64,000 nucleotides of DNA from Pseudomonas sp. G2-4 (GTDB taxonomy: Bacteria > Pseudomonadota > Gammaproteobacteria > Pseudomonadales > Pseudomonadaceae). The translations under genes were made by a program, and so were the position numbers. Each line of letters opens with the position of its first letter. The stretch's first letter is position 1. The stretch is from contig NZ_CP125957.1 of NCBI RefSeq assembly GCF_030064125.1, positions 992,001-1,056,000 on the forward strand, written 5' to 3'. Below are positions 29,615 to 39,561 of this stretch, piece after piece. The notes beneath the pieces were generated by a model. It worked only from the letters and a program-made list of their open reading frames with translations, was not told where the DNA came from and made no database searches.

Positions 29615-30526
29615 ATGAATGAATCTGTGCGCTTCGAAGATAAAGTCGTGATCGTCACCGGAGCCGGAGGTGGCCTGGGACGTGCCCATGCACTGCTGTT
29701 TGCCAAACAAGGCGCGAAAGTGCTGGTCAACGACCTCGGCGGCTCCGCTCAAGGGGAGGGGGCCAACGCCTCGGCAGCGGATCAGGTGGTGGCCGAGATT
29801 CGCGCAGCTGGCGGCATCGCCGAGGCGAACCATGATTCCGTCACCGATGGCGACAAACTGGTGCAGAACGCCCTCGACGCATTCGGCCGGGTCGATGTGG
29901 TGGTCAACAACGCCGGTATCCTGCGGGACAAGACCTTTCACAAGATGGACGATGCGGACTGGGACCTGGTCTACCGCGTCCATGTCGAAGGCGCCTACAA
30001 AGTCACCCGCGCTGCGTGGCCGCACCTGCGCGAGCAAAACTATGGGCGGGTCATCTTCACGGCCTCCACGTCCGGCATCTACGGCAACTTCGGCCAATCC
30101 AACTACGGCATGGCCAAGCTGGGCCTGTATGGCCTGACCCGCACCCTGGCCATCGAAGGCCGCAAGAACAATATCCTGGTCAACGCCATCGCTCCCACCG
30201 GCGGCACCCGCATGACCGAAGGCCTGATCCCGCCGCAAGTATTCGAACAGCTCAAGCCTGAACTGGTCAGCCCGCTGGTGGTGTACCTGGCCAGTGAAAC
30301 CTGCCAGGAAACCTCCGGCTTGTTCGAGGTGGGCGGCGGCTGGATGGGCAAGGTGCGTTGGGAGCGCAGCCTGGGTGCGGGCTTCGACCCGCGCAAAGGT
30401 TTCTCGCCCGAAGACGTCGCCGCCCACTGGCAGCAGATCTGTGACTTCGAGGATGCGGTGCACCCGAATGACAACCTGGAAGCGCTGAAGGAAATGATGG
30501 CGAATCTGCAACGCTACGCCGTTTAG
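29615..30526 (+). CDS. SDR-family oxidoreductase ((3R)-hydroxyacyl-CoA dehydrogenase-like)
   Basis: A 303-residue short-chain dehydrogenase. It has the NAD(P) motif TGAGGGLGRAHALLFA at about 14-29, NNAG, the catalytic serine in TASTSGIYG and the YGMAK tyrosine/lysine pair. The long C-terminus with VGGGWMGKVRWERS resembles the dehydrogenase part of peroxisomal multifunctional enzyme 2, which suggests an acyl-CoA substrate. The ATG at 29615 begins MNESVRFEDKVVIVTGAG; the open frame starts 17 codons earlier. Confidence 0.88.
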   Translation: MNESVRFEDKVVIVTGAGGGLGRAHALLFAKQGAKVLVNDLGGSAQGEGANASAADQVVAEIRAAGGIAEANHDSVTDGDKLVQNALDAFGRVDVVVNNAGILRDKTFHKMDDADWDLVYRVHVEGAYKVTRAAWPHLREQNYGRVIFTASTSGIYGNFGQSNYGMAKLGLYGLTRTLAIEGRKNNILVNAIAPTGGTRMTEGLIPPQVFEQLKPELVSPLVVYLASETCQETSGLFEVGGGWMGKVRWERSLGAGFDPRKGFSPEDVAAHWQQICDFEDAVHPNDNLEALKEMMANLQRYAV

Positions 30527-30568
30527 CGCTCGCCCTCGACCGGTTGCCGTCAGCGACGGCAACGCCGG

Positions 30569-30721
30569 TCAGGGAACGTATTTCTTCACCAGCGCTGCCA
30601 GGTTCGCAGCGGTCTCGATATCCATCCCGCCGTCATGTTTTGCTGGACGAAAGTGCAGCTGAAACGCGCGCACCAGCCGCTGAAAAACCGCACCCGTCGT
30701 GGCGGCCGACGTGTCATACCC
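30569..30721 (-). pseudogene. C-terminal remnant of an N-acetylmuramoyl-L-alanine amidase (AmiD/AmpDh type)
   Basis: About 50 codons read GYDTSAATTGAVFQRLVRAF followed by QLHFRPAKHDGGMDIETAAN and LAALVKKYVP. This matches the end of the peptidoglycan-binding domain of AmiD/AmpDh amidases (RAFQMHFRP...ETAA). The catalytic domain is missing: the coding match stops where a terminator hairpin begins at 30731. It is therefore a deletion scar. An open frame extends to 30766 but through the hairpin only. Confidence 0.6.
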
Positions 30722-30730
30722 ACATGAACA

Positions 30731-30760
30731 TAAAAAAGGCCGCTGCAAACGCAGCGGCCT
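30731..30760 (-). terminator. terminator hairpin, minus-strand T-run
   Basis: GGCCGCTGC-AAAC-GCAGCGGCC with six A residues before it on the + strand, so the T-run lies on the minus strand. No complete minus-strand gene lies upstream of it, consistent with a deleted gene. The stretch 30761-31169 shows no convincing gene. Confidence 0.7.
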
Positions 30761-31169
30761 AAACATGACGTTGCAAAGGAGCTACAAATCAACGTCGGTC
30801 AACACGGGATGATGGATCGATGCGCCAATCCATCCGAAGGACGGTGCGCCAGGCGTGAGGGATGCCGTGGCGGCTTGCGCTTGCAGGCCCGTTGCCCTGA
30901 AAGCCCCGCCAGCATAAGGATCGAGTGCTTCGGGAAACAGCCTGTATTCAGACATGCACCGTTACGGGGGCCGCAACAGTCGCGAGGGCTGTGATGAATA
31001 TGCGCGCGGCTGATAACCCATCATCCAGTCCGTCGATGCTCGACGCAGAGGCCCGCCCCGCATGGGCAGTAATCCTTTTTAGGTACAACGCGAATACCTC
31101 CTTGGTGCGCTTATCGCCCATGGCGTGCGGCAGTAGGGTGAAGCCTCTGTCACTCACCGGGGAAGACGC

Positions 31170-32963
31170 ATGACAACAATAACAATGCGCGCCATCTTCA
31201 AGCCGCAGGCGCTGGCCGTCGCGGTGGCCATGGGCTGCTGTGCCCAGGCGCAGGCCGTTTCATTCAACATTGGCGAGATCGAGGGTCAGTTCGACTCTTC
31301 GCTGTCCGTGGGCGCGAGCTGGGGCATGCGCGACGCCGACAAGGATCTGGTTGGTACTGTCAACGGCGGTACGGGCCAATCGTCCACCGGTGACGATGGA
31401 CGGCTGAACTTCAAGAAGGGCGAGACCTTTTCCAAGATCTTCAAAGGCCTGCACGACCTCGAACTCAAATACGGCGACACCGGTGTGTTCGTACGTGGCA
31501 AGTACTGGTACGACTTCGAGCTCAAGGACGAAGGGCGTGAGTTCAAGGACATCAGCGACAGCAATCGCAAGGAAGGCGCCAAGTCGTCAGGGGCGCAGAT
31601 CCTCGATGCCTTCGTCTATCACAACTATTCCATCGCCGATTTGCCCGGCACGGTGCGCGCCGGCAAGCAGGTGGTCAGTTGGGGTGAAAGTACCTTCATC
31701 GGCAACTCCATCAACAGCATCAACCCGGTGGACGTGTCCGCGTTCCGTCGTCCGGGGGCGGAGATCAAGGAAGGCCTGATCCCGGTGAACATGCTGTTCG
31801 CCTCCCAAGGGTTGACCGACAAACTCACCATCGAAGGGTTCTACCAACTGGAGTGGGACCAGACGGTGGTCGACAACTGCGGCACGTTCTTCGGCAATGA
31901 CGTGGTGGCCGATGGGTGCACCAGCGGCTACACCGTGGGCAGCCCGGCGATTGCGCCATTTGTGCCATTGACTCAGGCCTTTGGCCAAGGCATCCAGGTG
32001 AACGACGAAGGCGTTGTCATTGGTCGCAGCGGCGACCGTGACGCCCGTGATTCCGGCCAGTGGGGCACCGCGTTGCGCTGGCTCGGCGATGACACCGAGT
32101 ACGGCCTGTACTTCATGAACTATCACAGCCGCACGCCTACTGTGGGGACGACTACAGCGGGACTCTCCACGCTGGCGGCCCTGCCGGGGATGGTCGCGAT
32201 TGCCAACGGTATAGCGCCTGGCAGCGGCGCGGGCCTGGCGCAAAGCGTGATGCTGGGACGCGGTCAGTACTACCTCGAATACCCCGAGGACATCCGCCTG
32301 TACGGCGCCAGTTTCTCCACCACGCTGCCTACCGGCACCGCGTGGACCGGGGAAATCAGCTATCGCCCCAACGCACCGGTGCAGGTCAATACCAACGACC
32401 TGACGCTGGCCTTGCTCAATCCGATTGCCGGTGGTGCAGCGTCACCTATTGCCACCTCGGCGGGCGCGGACAACACCGGCTATCGCCGCAAGGAAATCAC
32501 CCAGATGCAGAGCACCCTGACGCACTTCTTCGATCAGGTACTGGGCGCCGATCGCCTGACCCTGGTGGGCGAGGCGGCGGTGGTGCACGTTGGCGGGCTG
32601 GAGTCCAAGGACAAGCTGCGTTACGGCCGCGATTCGGTCTACGGCCAGTACGGGTTCAACGGTGACACCGATGGCTTCGTGACCGCCACCTCTTGGGGCT
32701 ATCGCGCCCGGGCGATTCTCGACTATTCCAACGTCATCGCTGGCATCAACTTCAAGCCCAACGTGTCCTGGTCCCATGACGTGGCCGGCTACGGTCCCAA
32801 CGGCTTGTTTAACGAAGGCGCCAAAGCCGTCAGCCTCGGTGTCGATGCCGACTACCGCAACACGTACACCGCCAGCCTGAGCTACACCGACTTTTTTGGC
32901 GGCGATTACAACGTTCTCGAAGACCGCGATTTCCTCGCGTTGAGCTTCGGCGTGAACTTCTGA
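31170..32963 (+). CDS. DUF1302 outer-membrane protein
   Basis: A 597-residue protein with a signal peptide (ALAVAVAMGCCAQAQA) and a beta-barrel-rich mature part beginning VSFNIGEIEGQFDSSLSVGA; the C-terminus LSFGVNF ends in phenylalanine as porin-like proteins do. DUF1302 proteins recur with DUF1329 proteins in operons for uptake or efflux of hydrophobic compounds; no biochemical role is proven. The DUF1329 gene follows 22 bases downstream. Confidence 0.9.
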   Translation: MTTITMRAIFKPQALAVAVAMGCCAQAQAVSFNIGEIEGQFDSSLSVGASWGMRDADKDLVGTVNGGTGQSSTGDDGRLNFKKGETFSKIFKGLHDLELKYGDTGVFVRGKYWYDFELKDEGREFKDISDSNRKEGAKSSGAQILDAFVYHNYSIADLPGTVRAGKQVVSWGESTFIGNSINSINPVDVSAFRRPGAEIKEGLIPVNMLFASQGLTDKLTIEGFYQLEWDQTVVDNCGTFFGNDVVADGCTSGYTVGSPAIAPFVPLTQAFGQGIQVNDEGVVIGRSGDRDARDSGQWGTALRWLGDDTEYGLYFMNYHSRTPTVGTTTAGLSTLAALPGMVAIANGIAPGSGAGLAQSVMLGRGQYYLEYPEDIRLYGASFSTTLPTGTAWTGEISYRPNAPVQVNTNDLTLALLNPIAGGAASPIATSAGADNTGYRRKEITQMQSTLTHFFDQVLGADRLTLVGEAAVVHVGGLESKDKLRYGRDSVYGQYGFNGDTDGFVTATSWGYRARAILDYSNVIAGINFKPNVSWSHDVAGYGPNGLFNEGAKAVSLGVDADYRNTYTASLSYTDFFGGDYNVLEDRDFLALSFGVNF

Positions 32964-32985
32964 TCTGGCTGACAAGGAAAACCCA

Positions 32986-34353
32986 ATGCGCAAGATGATC
33001 CTGCAATGCGGTGCCCTGGCCTTGAGCCTGCTGGCCGCGAACGTAATGGCGGCAGTCTCGCCGGATGAAGCGAACAAACTGGGCACCAGCCTCACTCCAA
33101 TCGGTGCGGAAAAGGCCGGCAACGCCGACGGCTCGATCCCGGCCTGGACCGGCGGCATTCCAAAAAATGCCGGTGCAGTGGACAGCAAAGGCTTCCTGGC
33201 GGATCCGTTCGCCAATGAAAAACCGCTGTTCACCATCACCGCCGCGACCGTGGACAAGTACAAGGACAAGCTGTCCGAAGGCCAGGTCGCGATGTTCAAG
33301 CGCTACCCGGAAACCTACAAGATCCCGGTCTACCCGACCCACCGCAGCGTATCCCTGCCGCCGGAAATCTACGAGTCGGCCAAGCGTAGCGCTCTCAATG
33401 TAGCGTCCATCAACGACGGTAACGGCTTGTCCAATTTCACCGGCAACCGCTACTACGCGTTCCCGATTCCCAAGAACGGCGTGGAAGTGCTGTGGAACCA
33501 CGTCACCCGCTATCACGGCGGCAACCTGCGGCGCGTCATTACCCAGGTCACCCCGCAGACCAATGGGAGTTTCACGCCGATCCGCTTCGAGGAAGAGATC
33601 TCCGTGCCGTTTCTGATCAAGGATGCCGACCCGGAAAAGGCCAGTAACGTGCTGACCTATTTCAAGCAGTCGGTCACCGCCCCGGCGCGCCTGGCCGGTA
33701 ACGTATTGCTGGTGCATGAGACCCTCGATCAGGTGAAAGAGCCGCGCCTGGCCTGGATCTACAACGCCGGCCAGCGCCGTGTGCGTCGCGCCCCGCAAGT
33801 GGCTTACGACGGGCCGGGTACCGCTGCCGACGGGTTGCGCACATCCGACAACTTTGACCTGTTTTCCGGTGCGCCGGACCGCTACGACTGGAAGTTGATC
33901 GGCAAAAAGGAAATGTACATCCCGTACAACAGCTACAAGCTCGACTCGCCCAGCCTCAAGTACGACGATGTGATCAAGGCCGGCCACATCAACCAGGACC
34001 TGACTCGCTATGAGTTGCACCGGGTCTGGGAAGTGGTGGGGACGGTCAAGGCCAGCGAGCGGCACATCTACGCCAAACGCCATATGTACTTCGACGAAGA
34101 CAGCTGGCAGGCCGCGCTGGTGGACCACTACGACGGTCGCGGTCAGCTGTGGCGGGTGGCCGAAGGTCATGCCCAGTTCTACTACGACCACCAGAACCCG
34201 GGCTACACCCTCGAAGCGCTCTACGACATCATCGCCGGTCGCTACATTGCCCTGGGGATGAAGAACGAAGAGAAACACAGCTACGAGTACGGTTTCGAAG
34301 CCCGGGCAGCCGACTACACGCCGGCGGCGTTGCGTTCGACCGGGGTTCGTTAA
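32986..34353 (+). CDS. DUF1329 periplasmic protein (LolA/LolB-like fold)
   Basis: A 455-residue exported protein with signal peptide MRKMILQCGALALSLLAANVMA and the family start AVSPDEANKLGTSLTPIGAEKAGN. Conserved segments include TGNRYYAFPIP, VHETLDQVKEPRLAWIYN and GQRRVRRAPQVAYD. The family is predicted to carry lipid-like molecules in the periplasm in partnership with DUF1302 barrels. The RND transporter that often completes such clusters is absent here. Confidence 0.9.
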   Translation: MRKMILQCGALALSLLAANVMAAVSPDEANKLGTSLTPIGAEKAGNADGSIPAWTGGIPKNAGAVDSKGFLADPFANEKPLFTITAATVDKYKDKLSEGQVAMFKRYPETYKIPVYPTHRSVSLPPEIYESAKRSALNVASINDGNGLSNFTGNRYYAFPIPKNGVEVLWNHVTRYHGGNLRRVITQVTPQTNGSFTPIRFEEEISVPFLIKDADPEKASNVLTYFKQSVTAPARLAGNVLLVHETLDQVKEPRLAWIYNAGQRRVRRAPQVAYDGPGTAADGLRTSDNFDLFSGAPDRYDWKLIGKKEMYIPYNSYKLDSPSLKYDDVIKAGHINQDLTRYELHRVWEVVGTVKASERHIYAKRHMYFDEDSWQAALVDHYDGRGQLWRVAEGHAQFYYDHQNPGYTLEALYDIIAGRYIALGMKNEEKHSYEYGFEARAADYTPAALRSTGVR

Positions 34354-34370
34354 GGTGTTTGTCTGCACCT

Positions 34371-34499
34371 GTGGCGAGGGAGCTTGCTCCCGCTGGGCTG
34401 CGCAGCAGCCCCAAAAGGGCTGATCAACTGATCTGAGGTATCGATTCGCCTGGTTTCAGGGCCGCTGCGCGCCCCAGCGGGAGCAAGCTCCCTCGCCAC
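34371..34499. repeat. paired REP element, GTGGCGAGGGAGC family
   Basis: Inverted copies with CTGGGCTGCG and GGGCCGCTGCGCGCCCC stems, between the DUF1329 stop and its terminator, so it lies within the transcribed 3' region. Confidence 0.9.
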
Positions 34500-34526
34500 C
34501 AGGACCGTGGTTGACTGGAACAATCG

Positions 34527-34563
34527 CTAACGACCGACAAGGGATTTGCCGGTCGTTTTTTTA
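34527..34563 (+). terminator. Rho-independent terminator after DUF1302-DUF1329
   Basis: AACGACCG (34529-34536) pairs with CGGTCGTT (34550-34557), followed by a run of T to 34562. Confidence 0.8.
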
Positions 34564-34652
34564 TGGGCGCCAATCAGCGCGCTGAATACTTCTCCTAAGG
34601 TGAGCGACACAGGACTAGGGTGATGAGACAACAATAAAAGGGACCCTCGCAC

Positions 34653-37205
34653 ATGACCGCCATGACTCCGTGTCCGGACCGTCCTGGATTGCTGCCTCGC
34701 CTGTCCTCGACGCATGTACCGCGGCGGTCCTTGAGCGAACCCTTGCTGACCTCCGAGGCGCGGGTAAAGCTGCTGTGCGCGCCGGCGGGTAGTGGCAAGA
34801 GTGCGTTGTTCGCCGAATGTTTCCTGCAGGCCCCCGCCGAGTGTCGATTGCACTGGTTGCCCCTGGGAGGCGCGGCGCTGAGCGTCGTGCAAATGTGCGA
34901 ACACCTGGCGCAAACCCTCGGGTTGCCGATGATGGATGAAGCCGGGCTGATGGCCCATCTGGCGCGTTTGCAAACACCCACCTGGTTGTTTCTGGACGAT
35001 TATTGTCGGGTAGCGAATCCCGAGCTGGATCAGTGGCTCGACCGTCTGTTGAACGTCAGCAGCCCGGCGTTGCACGTGTGGTTGAATAGCCGCCGCCGTC
35101 CCCACTGCAATTGGCCGCGCCTGCTGCTCGATGACGAGCTGCACGAGTTCGACACGCAGGCGTTGGTCTTCACCCTCGACGATGTCCAGCAATTGCTCAG
35201 TCATCTGCCGGCCCCCCAGGCGACCCGCACGGCCCGCGAGGTGATACAGCGCAGCGGCGGCTGGTGCGCCGGGGTGCGCATCGCCCTGCTTGAGCGTTGT
35301 GAATGGGCGCGCCATCACGCATCGCCGGGCCGGCCAGGCACCTTACTGGACTACCTTGAATACGAGCTGTTCAGCACGCTGACTCCAGACCTGGCCCAGG
35401 CCTGGCGCGTGCTGGCCCATCTGCCGCGCTTCAATGCCCGGCTCTGCGAGCATCTGTTCGGCGATACAGTCGGCGCGGAATGCCTTCCCTTGTTGCTGGA
35501 CCTGGGGTGCTTTATCGAGCCGTGGGAACAGTCCTCGGACTGGTTGCACATTTTTCCGCCCCTGGCCTGCCTGGTACGTGACGAGCCCTGGCCGCAAGGA
35601 CGCTCCTGGCACCGCCGGGCCTGCCAGTGGTTCGCCGCCGAGCAGGACTGGCAAATGGCATTCGAGCAAGCCATGCAGGCCGGGGAGTTTGATGCCGCTG
35701 TCAGCTTTTTGCAGCACTTGAGCTTCGAGCATGTATTGCAGCGCAGCAACGTGGAGCTATTGCTCAGCCTGCATGATCAACAAGGGGAAGCGTTGACGCT
35801 CGGTACGCCGCAATCGGTGGGGTTGGTGACGGCGGCGTTGTTGTTCGCCGGACGTTTCGAGCAGGCGTCGGCGTGCATCGAACAACTGGTCAGGTTCGTG
35901 CCCCAGCCCCAGGTCTGTCTGCAGCGACAAGTGGTGGCGCGATGGCAGGTCCTGCGCGGGTGGCTGCTGCACCTCTCGGGAGACGGCGATCAGGCGCGCG
36001 AGCATTTCCTCCAGGCCCAGGCCAGCCTCGATCCAGATGCCTGGTCCCTGCGACTGCTGTGCTTGCGAGGGCTGACGCAGCAGGCGCTGCTCGAAGGTGA
36101 ACTGGCGTCTGCCCAACGAATCAACCGCCTGGCGTTGTGCCTGGCGCGTGCCCAAGGCTCACTGGTGTTCGAAGGGCTGCTGGAGTTGGATCACGCCCAA
36201 GTGCTGGAACAACGCGGCGCGCCCCATCGGGCCGATCATCTGCTGAGCGCCGTCCAGGCCTTGCTCGATAAACCCGGCCAGGATTTTTCCGCGTTGTTGG
36301 GACGTATTGCCTTGCGACGAGGGCGCCTGGCCTTGCGCATGGGGCTTGATGAGTTGGCTGCCGAGCAATTTCAAATGGGCCTGGAAACCGGCCTGCACAG
36401 CCAGGACAAACAAGTGCTCTATGGCTTTCTCGGCAAAGCGAGCCTGGCTGCCAACCAAGGTGACTACGGCGAAGCGTTTATGCAACTGCGCGACGCCGAG
36501 CGGATCATGCAGCAGCGACACATTCCCGACACGGTGTACCGCGGCGTATTGCTGCAAACCAGTTGCCAGTTCTGGTTGCAACAAGGGCGCCCGGAGCTTG
36601 CCCATGAAGCCTTGACCCGTGTATTGCGGCATTTTCGCGGGCCGCAGGCCAAGCATGCGCCCCCCGCGACGCTGGAGTTGATTCCCCGCCTGGAATACCT
36701 GCTGGTGCTGACCGAAGTCTACTTGCATCGGGCACAAGATCCGCAGGCTCGCCTGGAAGCCATGATCACCCAGGCGCAATGCCTTGAAATGCATGGTCTG
36801 GAAACCGAATTGCAGCTGGCGCTGGCTGAAGTGGCCTGGTTGTCCGTAGACCGTTCCCAGGTTCGAACGCTGGTGCAAGAGGGGCTCAAACGCGTTGCTT
36901 GTTATCGGGCGCAGCAAGCCTTGTGCGAGTTGCGCTTGCGCCAACCTGATCTGTTGCGCTGGGCGCAGTCTGCGGAGCCCATCGAGCTGCCAGCGACTGG
37001 CGCTGAAGAGACGTTGCTCAGTCACCGCGAACTTGAAGTGCTGCAACTGATTGCACAAGGTCATTCCAATCAACAAATTGCCGAGCAACTGTTCATATCG
37101 TTGCACACGGTAAAAACCCATGCGCGGCGGATACACAGCAAGTTGGGGGTGCAGCGGCGTACTCAAGCCGTTGCGAAGGCCAAAGTCATGGGCGTGATGG
37201 TTTGA
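34653..37205 (+). CDS. MalT-like LuxR-family regulator
   Basis: An 850-residue ATP-binding transcription activator (LAL/MalT type). It has an N-terminal STAND ATPase with Walker [13 protein letters not shown] near residue 44 and TWLFLDDYC as Walker B. A long helical repeat region (about 330-770) likely senses the ligand. The C-terminal LuxR helix-turn-helix (about 787-850) has [18 protein letters not shown] and [19 protein letters not shown]. It lies directly downstream of DUF1302-DUF1329 on the same strand and may control that pair or the aldolase/hydrolase genes. A second ATG three codons in is possible. Confidence 0.92.
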   Translation: MTAMTPCPDRPGLLPRLSSTHVPRRSLSEPLLTSEARVKLLCAPAGSGKSALFAECFLQAPAECRLHWLPLGGAALSVVQMCEHLAQTLGLPMMDEAGLMAHLARLQTPTWLFLDDYCRVANPELDQWLDRLLNVSSPALHVWLNSRRRPHCNWPRLLLDDELHEFDTQALVFTLDDVQQLLSHLPAPQATRTAREVIQRSGGWCAGVRIALLERCEWARHHASPGRPGTLLDYLEYELFSTLTPDLAQAWRVLAHLPRFNARLCEHLFGDTVGAECLPLLLDLGCFIEPWEQSSDWLHIFPPLACLVRDEPWPQGRSWHRRACQWFAAEQDWQMAFEQAMQAGEFDAAVSFLQHLSFEHVLQRSNVELLLSLHDQQGEALTLGTPQSVGLVTAALLFAGRFEQASACIEQLVRFVPQPQVCLQRQVVARWQVLRGWLLHLSGDGDQAREHFLQAQASLDPDAWSLRLLCLRGLTQQALLEGELASAQRINRLALCLARAQGSLVFEGLLELDHAQVLEQRGAPHRADHLLSAVQALLDKPGQDFSALLGRIALRRGRLALRMGLDELAAEQFQMGLETGLHSQDKQVLYGFLGKASLAANQGDYGEAFMQLRDAERIMQQRHIPDTVYRGVLLQTSCQFWLQQGRPELAHEALTRVLRHFRGPQAKHAPPATLELIPRLEYLLVLTEVYLHRAQDPQARLEAMITQAQCLEMHGLETELQLALAEVAWLSVDRSQVRTLVQEGLKRVACYRAQQALCELRLRQPDLLRWAQSAEPIELPATGAEETLLSHRELEVLQLIAQGHSNQQIAEQLFISLHTVKTHARRIHSKLGVQRRTQAVAKAKVMGVMV

Positions 37206-37213
37206 ACCGAAAT

Positions 37214-37232
37214 GCGCAAATGAAGTTTGCGC
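37214..37232 (+). terminator. hairpin after the LuxR gene
   Basis: GCGCAAA-TGAAG-TTTGCGC is a perfect 7-base stem nine bases after the LuxR stop. No T-run follows, so termination activity is doubtful. Confidence 0.35.
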
Positions 37233-37311
37233 CACCTTGCATCCAACTGATCACCGCGTATATCGATGATGGGGAGTCAGAGTTGCGTCGGGTATCTTGA
37301 TCTGATCCTGG

Positions 37312-38091
37312 TCACGCCTCATAGCCCATTCGCCAACTCACAGCCCGGGTCGCCGCCAGCAGGCGTTGCGCCGCCGGGCCGTGCTCGTCGGCATGAAACA
37401 GCGAGGTCGGGCCAACGATGGTGATGACTGCGGTCACTTGGCCGACGGCATTGAATACCGGGGCGGACAAGGCATCCACCCCCGGCATCAGCAAGCCATG
37501 CACGTGATGCAGGCCGCGACTGCGGATCTGCTCGCAGAGGGCGGCATAGACCGTGTCGTCGGCCAGGGCATGGCTGCTGGTGCCGTTCACTTCCTGGACA
37601 CGTAGCTCGATCGTCTCGCGCTCTGGCAGATAGGCGCTGAAGACCAGCCCTGTAGATGAGCTAAGCAGCGGCAATACCGAACCCAGTTGCGTCACCACGG
37701 TTACGGCGCGCACAGCGGGTTCGATGCGCACCACGGTCGCGCCGTGATTGCCCCACACCGCCAGGAAACAGGTTTCGTTCAGATCGTCGCGCAACTCAGC
37801 CAAAGGCAGCGCCGCCACTTGCAACACGTCCATGCCGTTCAACGCAGCCAGGCCCACGCGCAAGGCCTCACGGCCCAGGCCGTAGTGGTTGGTGGCGGTG
37901 TTCTGTTCGGCGAAACCGCTGGCGATCAAGGCCTGCAAGTAACGATGAACCTTGCTTGCCGGCATTTGCACGTGTTCGGCCAGGCGCGACAGCGATGTGG
38001 AGGGAGACAGTTCTGCCAGGGCCTTGAGAATGTCGGTGCCGACTTCGGCCGAGCGGACTTTCTGTTTACCGTTGTTGGGAGGGTTTTCCAT
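37312..38091 (-). CDS. hmgR: IclR-family repressor of homogentisate catabolism
   Basis: A 259-residue regulator. The winged helix at about 15-70 has TSLSRLAEHVQMPASKVHRYL, and the IclR effector domain follows (GREALRVGLAALNG, SSSTGLVFSAYLPER, GVDALSAPVFNAVGQVTAVI). It is divergent from hmgA, and HmgR of P. putida is an IclR repressor that responds to homogentisate. The assignment rests on family plus position. Confidence 0.9.
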   Translation of the reverse strand: MENPPNNGKQKVRSAEVGTDILKALAELSPSTSLSRLAEHVQMPASKVHRYLQALIASGFAEQNTATNHYGLGREALRVGLAALNGMDVLQVAALPLAELRDDLNETCFLAVWGNHGATVVRIEPAVRAVTVVTQLGSVLPLLSSSTGLVFSAYLPERETIELRVQEVNGTSSHALADDTVYAALCEQIRSRGLHHVHGLLMPGVDALSAPVFNAVGQVTAVITIVGPTSLFHADEHGPAAQRLLAATRAVSWRMGYEA

Positions 38092-38152
38092 GGCTGCGTA
38101 GGGTCCAGAGGCGAGTGGGCGTCTTTATAGCTTGACGGTCGCTGTCGAGCAA

Positions 38153-38178
38153 ATTACGTTATGCGTAATTGAATTACG
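38153..38178. promoter_or_regulatory. candidate HmgR operator
   Basis: ATTACG-TTATG-CGTAAT (38153-38169) is a 17-bp palindrome. A third half-site ATTACG starts at 38173, exactly 20 bases after the first. It lies in the hmgR-hmgA divergent promoter region, 62 bases before the hmgR start and 75-101 bases before hmgA, and fits the short palindromic sites of IclR repressors. Confidence 0.7.
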
Positions 38179-38253
38179 ATAAAAATAACCCGGTGCGCCT
38201 CAAGCTTCTTCAAAGAGCGACGGCCGCACTCAGTCCTGTGTTCAGGAGGCTCC

Positions 38254-39558
38254 ATGCACCTCGATTCCACGGCGTCGGACCTGGCTTACCAATCAGGTTT
38301 CGGCAACGAGTTCGCCAGCGAAGCACTGCCCGGCGCACTGCCGGTCGGCCAGAACTCTCCGCAAAAAGCCCCGTACGGTCTCTACACCGAATTGTTCTCC
38401 GGTACCGCGTTCACCATGGCCCGCAGCGAAGCACGGCGTACCTGGCTGTATCGCATCCGGCCGTCGGCCAATCACCCGGTCTTCGTCAAGCTTGAACGAC
38501 AGCTTGCGGGCGGCCCGTTGGGTGAGGTCACGCCCAATCGCCTGCGTTGGAACCCGCTGGAAATACCCGCCGAACCGACCGATTTCATCGACGGACTGGT
38601 CTGCATGGCGGCCAATGCCGGTTCGGACAAACCGGCTGGCATCAGCATTTATCACTACCGCGCCAACCGCTCCATGGAGCGGGTGTTCTTCAATGCCGAC
38701 GGGGAATGGCTGATCGTGCCGCAACTGGGACGGCTGCGGATCGCCACCGAACTGGGTGTGCTGGAATTGGCACCGCTGGAAATTGCCGTGTTGCCCCGGG
38801 GCCTGAAATTTCGCGTCGAGCTGCTCGACCCGCAGGCCCGTGGGTACCTCGCTGAAAACCATGGCGCGCCGCTGCGCCTGCCGGACCTGGGGCCCATCGG
38901 CAGTAATGGCCTGGCCAACCCGCGAGATTTCCTGACGCCGGTCGCCCACTACGAAAACCTCGCCCAGCCGACCACGCTGGTGCAGAAGTTCCTCGGTGAG
39001 TTGTGGGGCTGCGAACTGGATCATTCGCCGCTTGACGTGGTGGCCTGGCACGGCAACAACGTGCCGTACAAATACGACCTGCGCCGCTTCAACACCCTAG
39101 GAACGGTCAGCTTCGACCACCCGGACCCGTCGATCTTCACCGTATTGACCTCGCCCACCAGCGTTCATGGCCTGGCCAATCTCGACTTCGTGATCTTCCC
39201 GCCGCGCTGGATGGTGGCGGAAAACACCTTTCGTCCACCGTGGTTCCACCGCAACCTGATGAACGAATTCATGGGCCTGATCCAGGGCGCCTACGATGCC
39301 AAGGCTGAAGGTTTCCTGCCGGGCGGTGCGTCCCTGCACAGTTGCATGAGTGCCCATGGCCCGGACGGCGAAACTTGCACCAAGGCGATCAATGCTGAGC
39401 TGACGCCTGGGAAAATCGACAACACCATGGCCTTCATGTTCGAGACCAGCCAGGTCCTGCGCCCGAGCCGTTTCGCCCTGGACTGCCCGCAACTGCAAAC
39501 CGACTACGATGCGTGTTGGGCCTCGCTGCCTGTCACGTTCGACCCGACCCGGAGATAA
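38254..39558 (+). CDS. hmgA: homogentisate 1,2-dioxygenase
   Basis: A non-haem iron dioxygenase that opens the ring of homogentisate to maleylacetoacetate in phenylalanine/tyrosine breakdown. It has 434 residues. It starts [20 protein letters not shown] and has the iron-site segments [28 protein letters not shown] and [12 protein letters not shown], which hold the two histidines and glutamate. It is the first gene of hmgA-fahA-maiA, and three bases separate it from fahA. Confidence 0.97.
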   Translation: MHLDSTASDLAYQSGFGNEFASEALPGALPVGQNSPQKAPYGLYTELFSGTAFTMARSEARRTWLYRIRPSANHPVFVKLERQLAGGPLGEVTPNRLRWNPLEIPAEPTDFIDGLVCMAANAGSDKPAGISIYHYRANRSMERVFFNADGEWLIVPQLGRLRIATELGVLELAPLEIAVLPRGLKFRVELLDPQARGYLAENHGAPLRLPDLGPIGSNGLANPRDFLTPVAHYENLAQPTTLVQKFLGELWGCELDHSPLDVVAWHGNNVPYKYDLRRFNTLGTVSFDHPDPSIFTVLTSPTSVHGLANLDFVIFPPRWMVAENTFRPPWFHRNLMNEFMGLIQGAYDAKAEGFLPGGASLHSCMSAHGPDGETCTKAINAELTPGKIDNTMAFMFETSQVLRPSRFALDCPQLQTDYDACWASLPVTFDPTRR

Positions 39559-39561
39559 TTC

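Noticed and set aside
30948..31157. 69-codon minus-strand frame before the DUF1302 gene
   Set aside because: No ribosome site, no recognisable motif, and it covers the likely DUF1302 promoter. It could be linked to the orphan terminator at 30731 but there is no support.
32830..34368. 512-codon open frame opposite DUF1329
   Set aside because: Antisense to a well-supported exported protein; no domain, and it crosses an operon junction.
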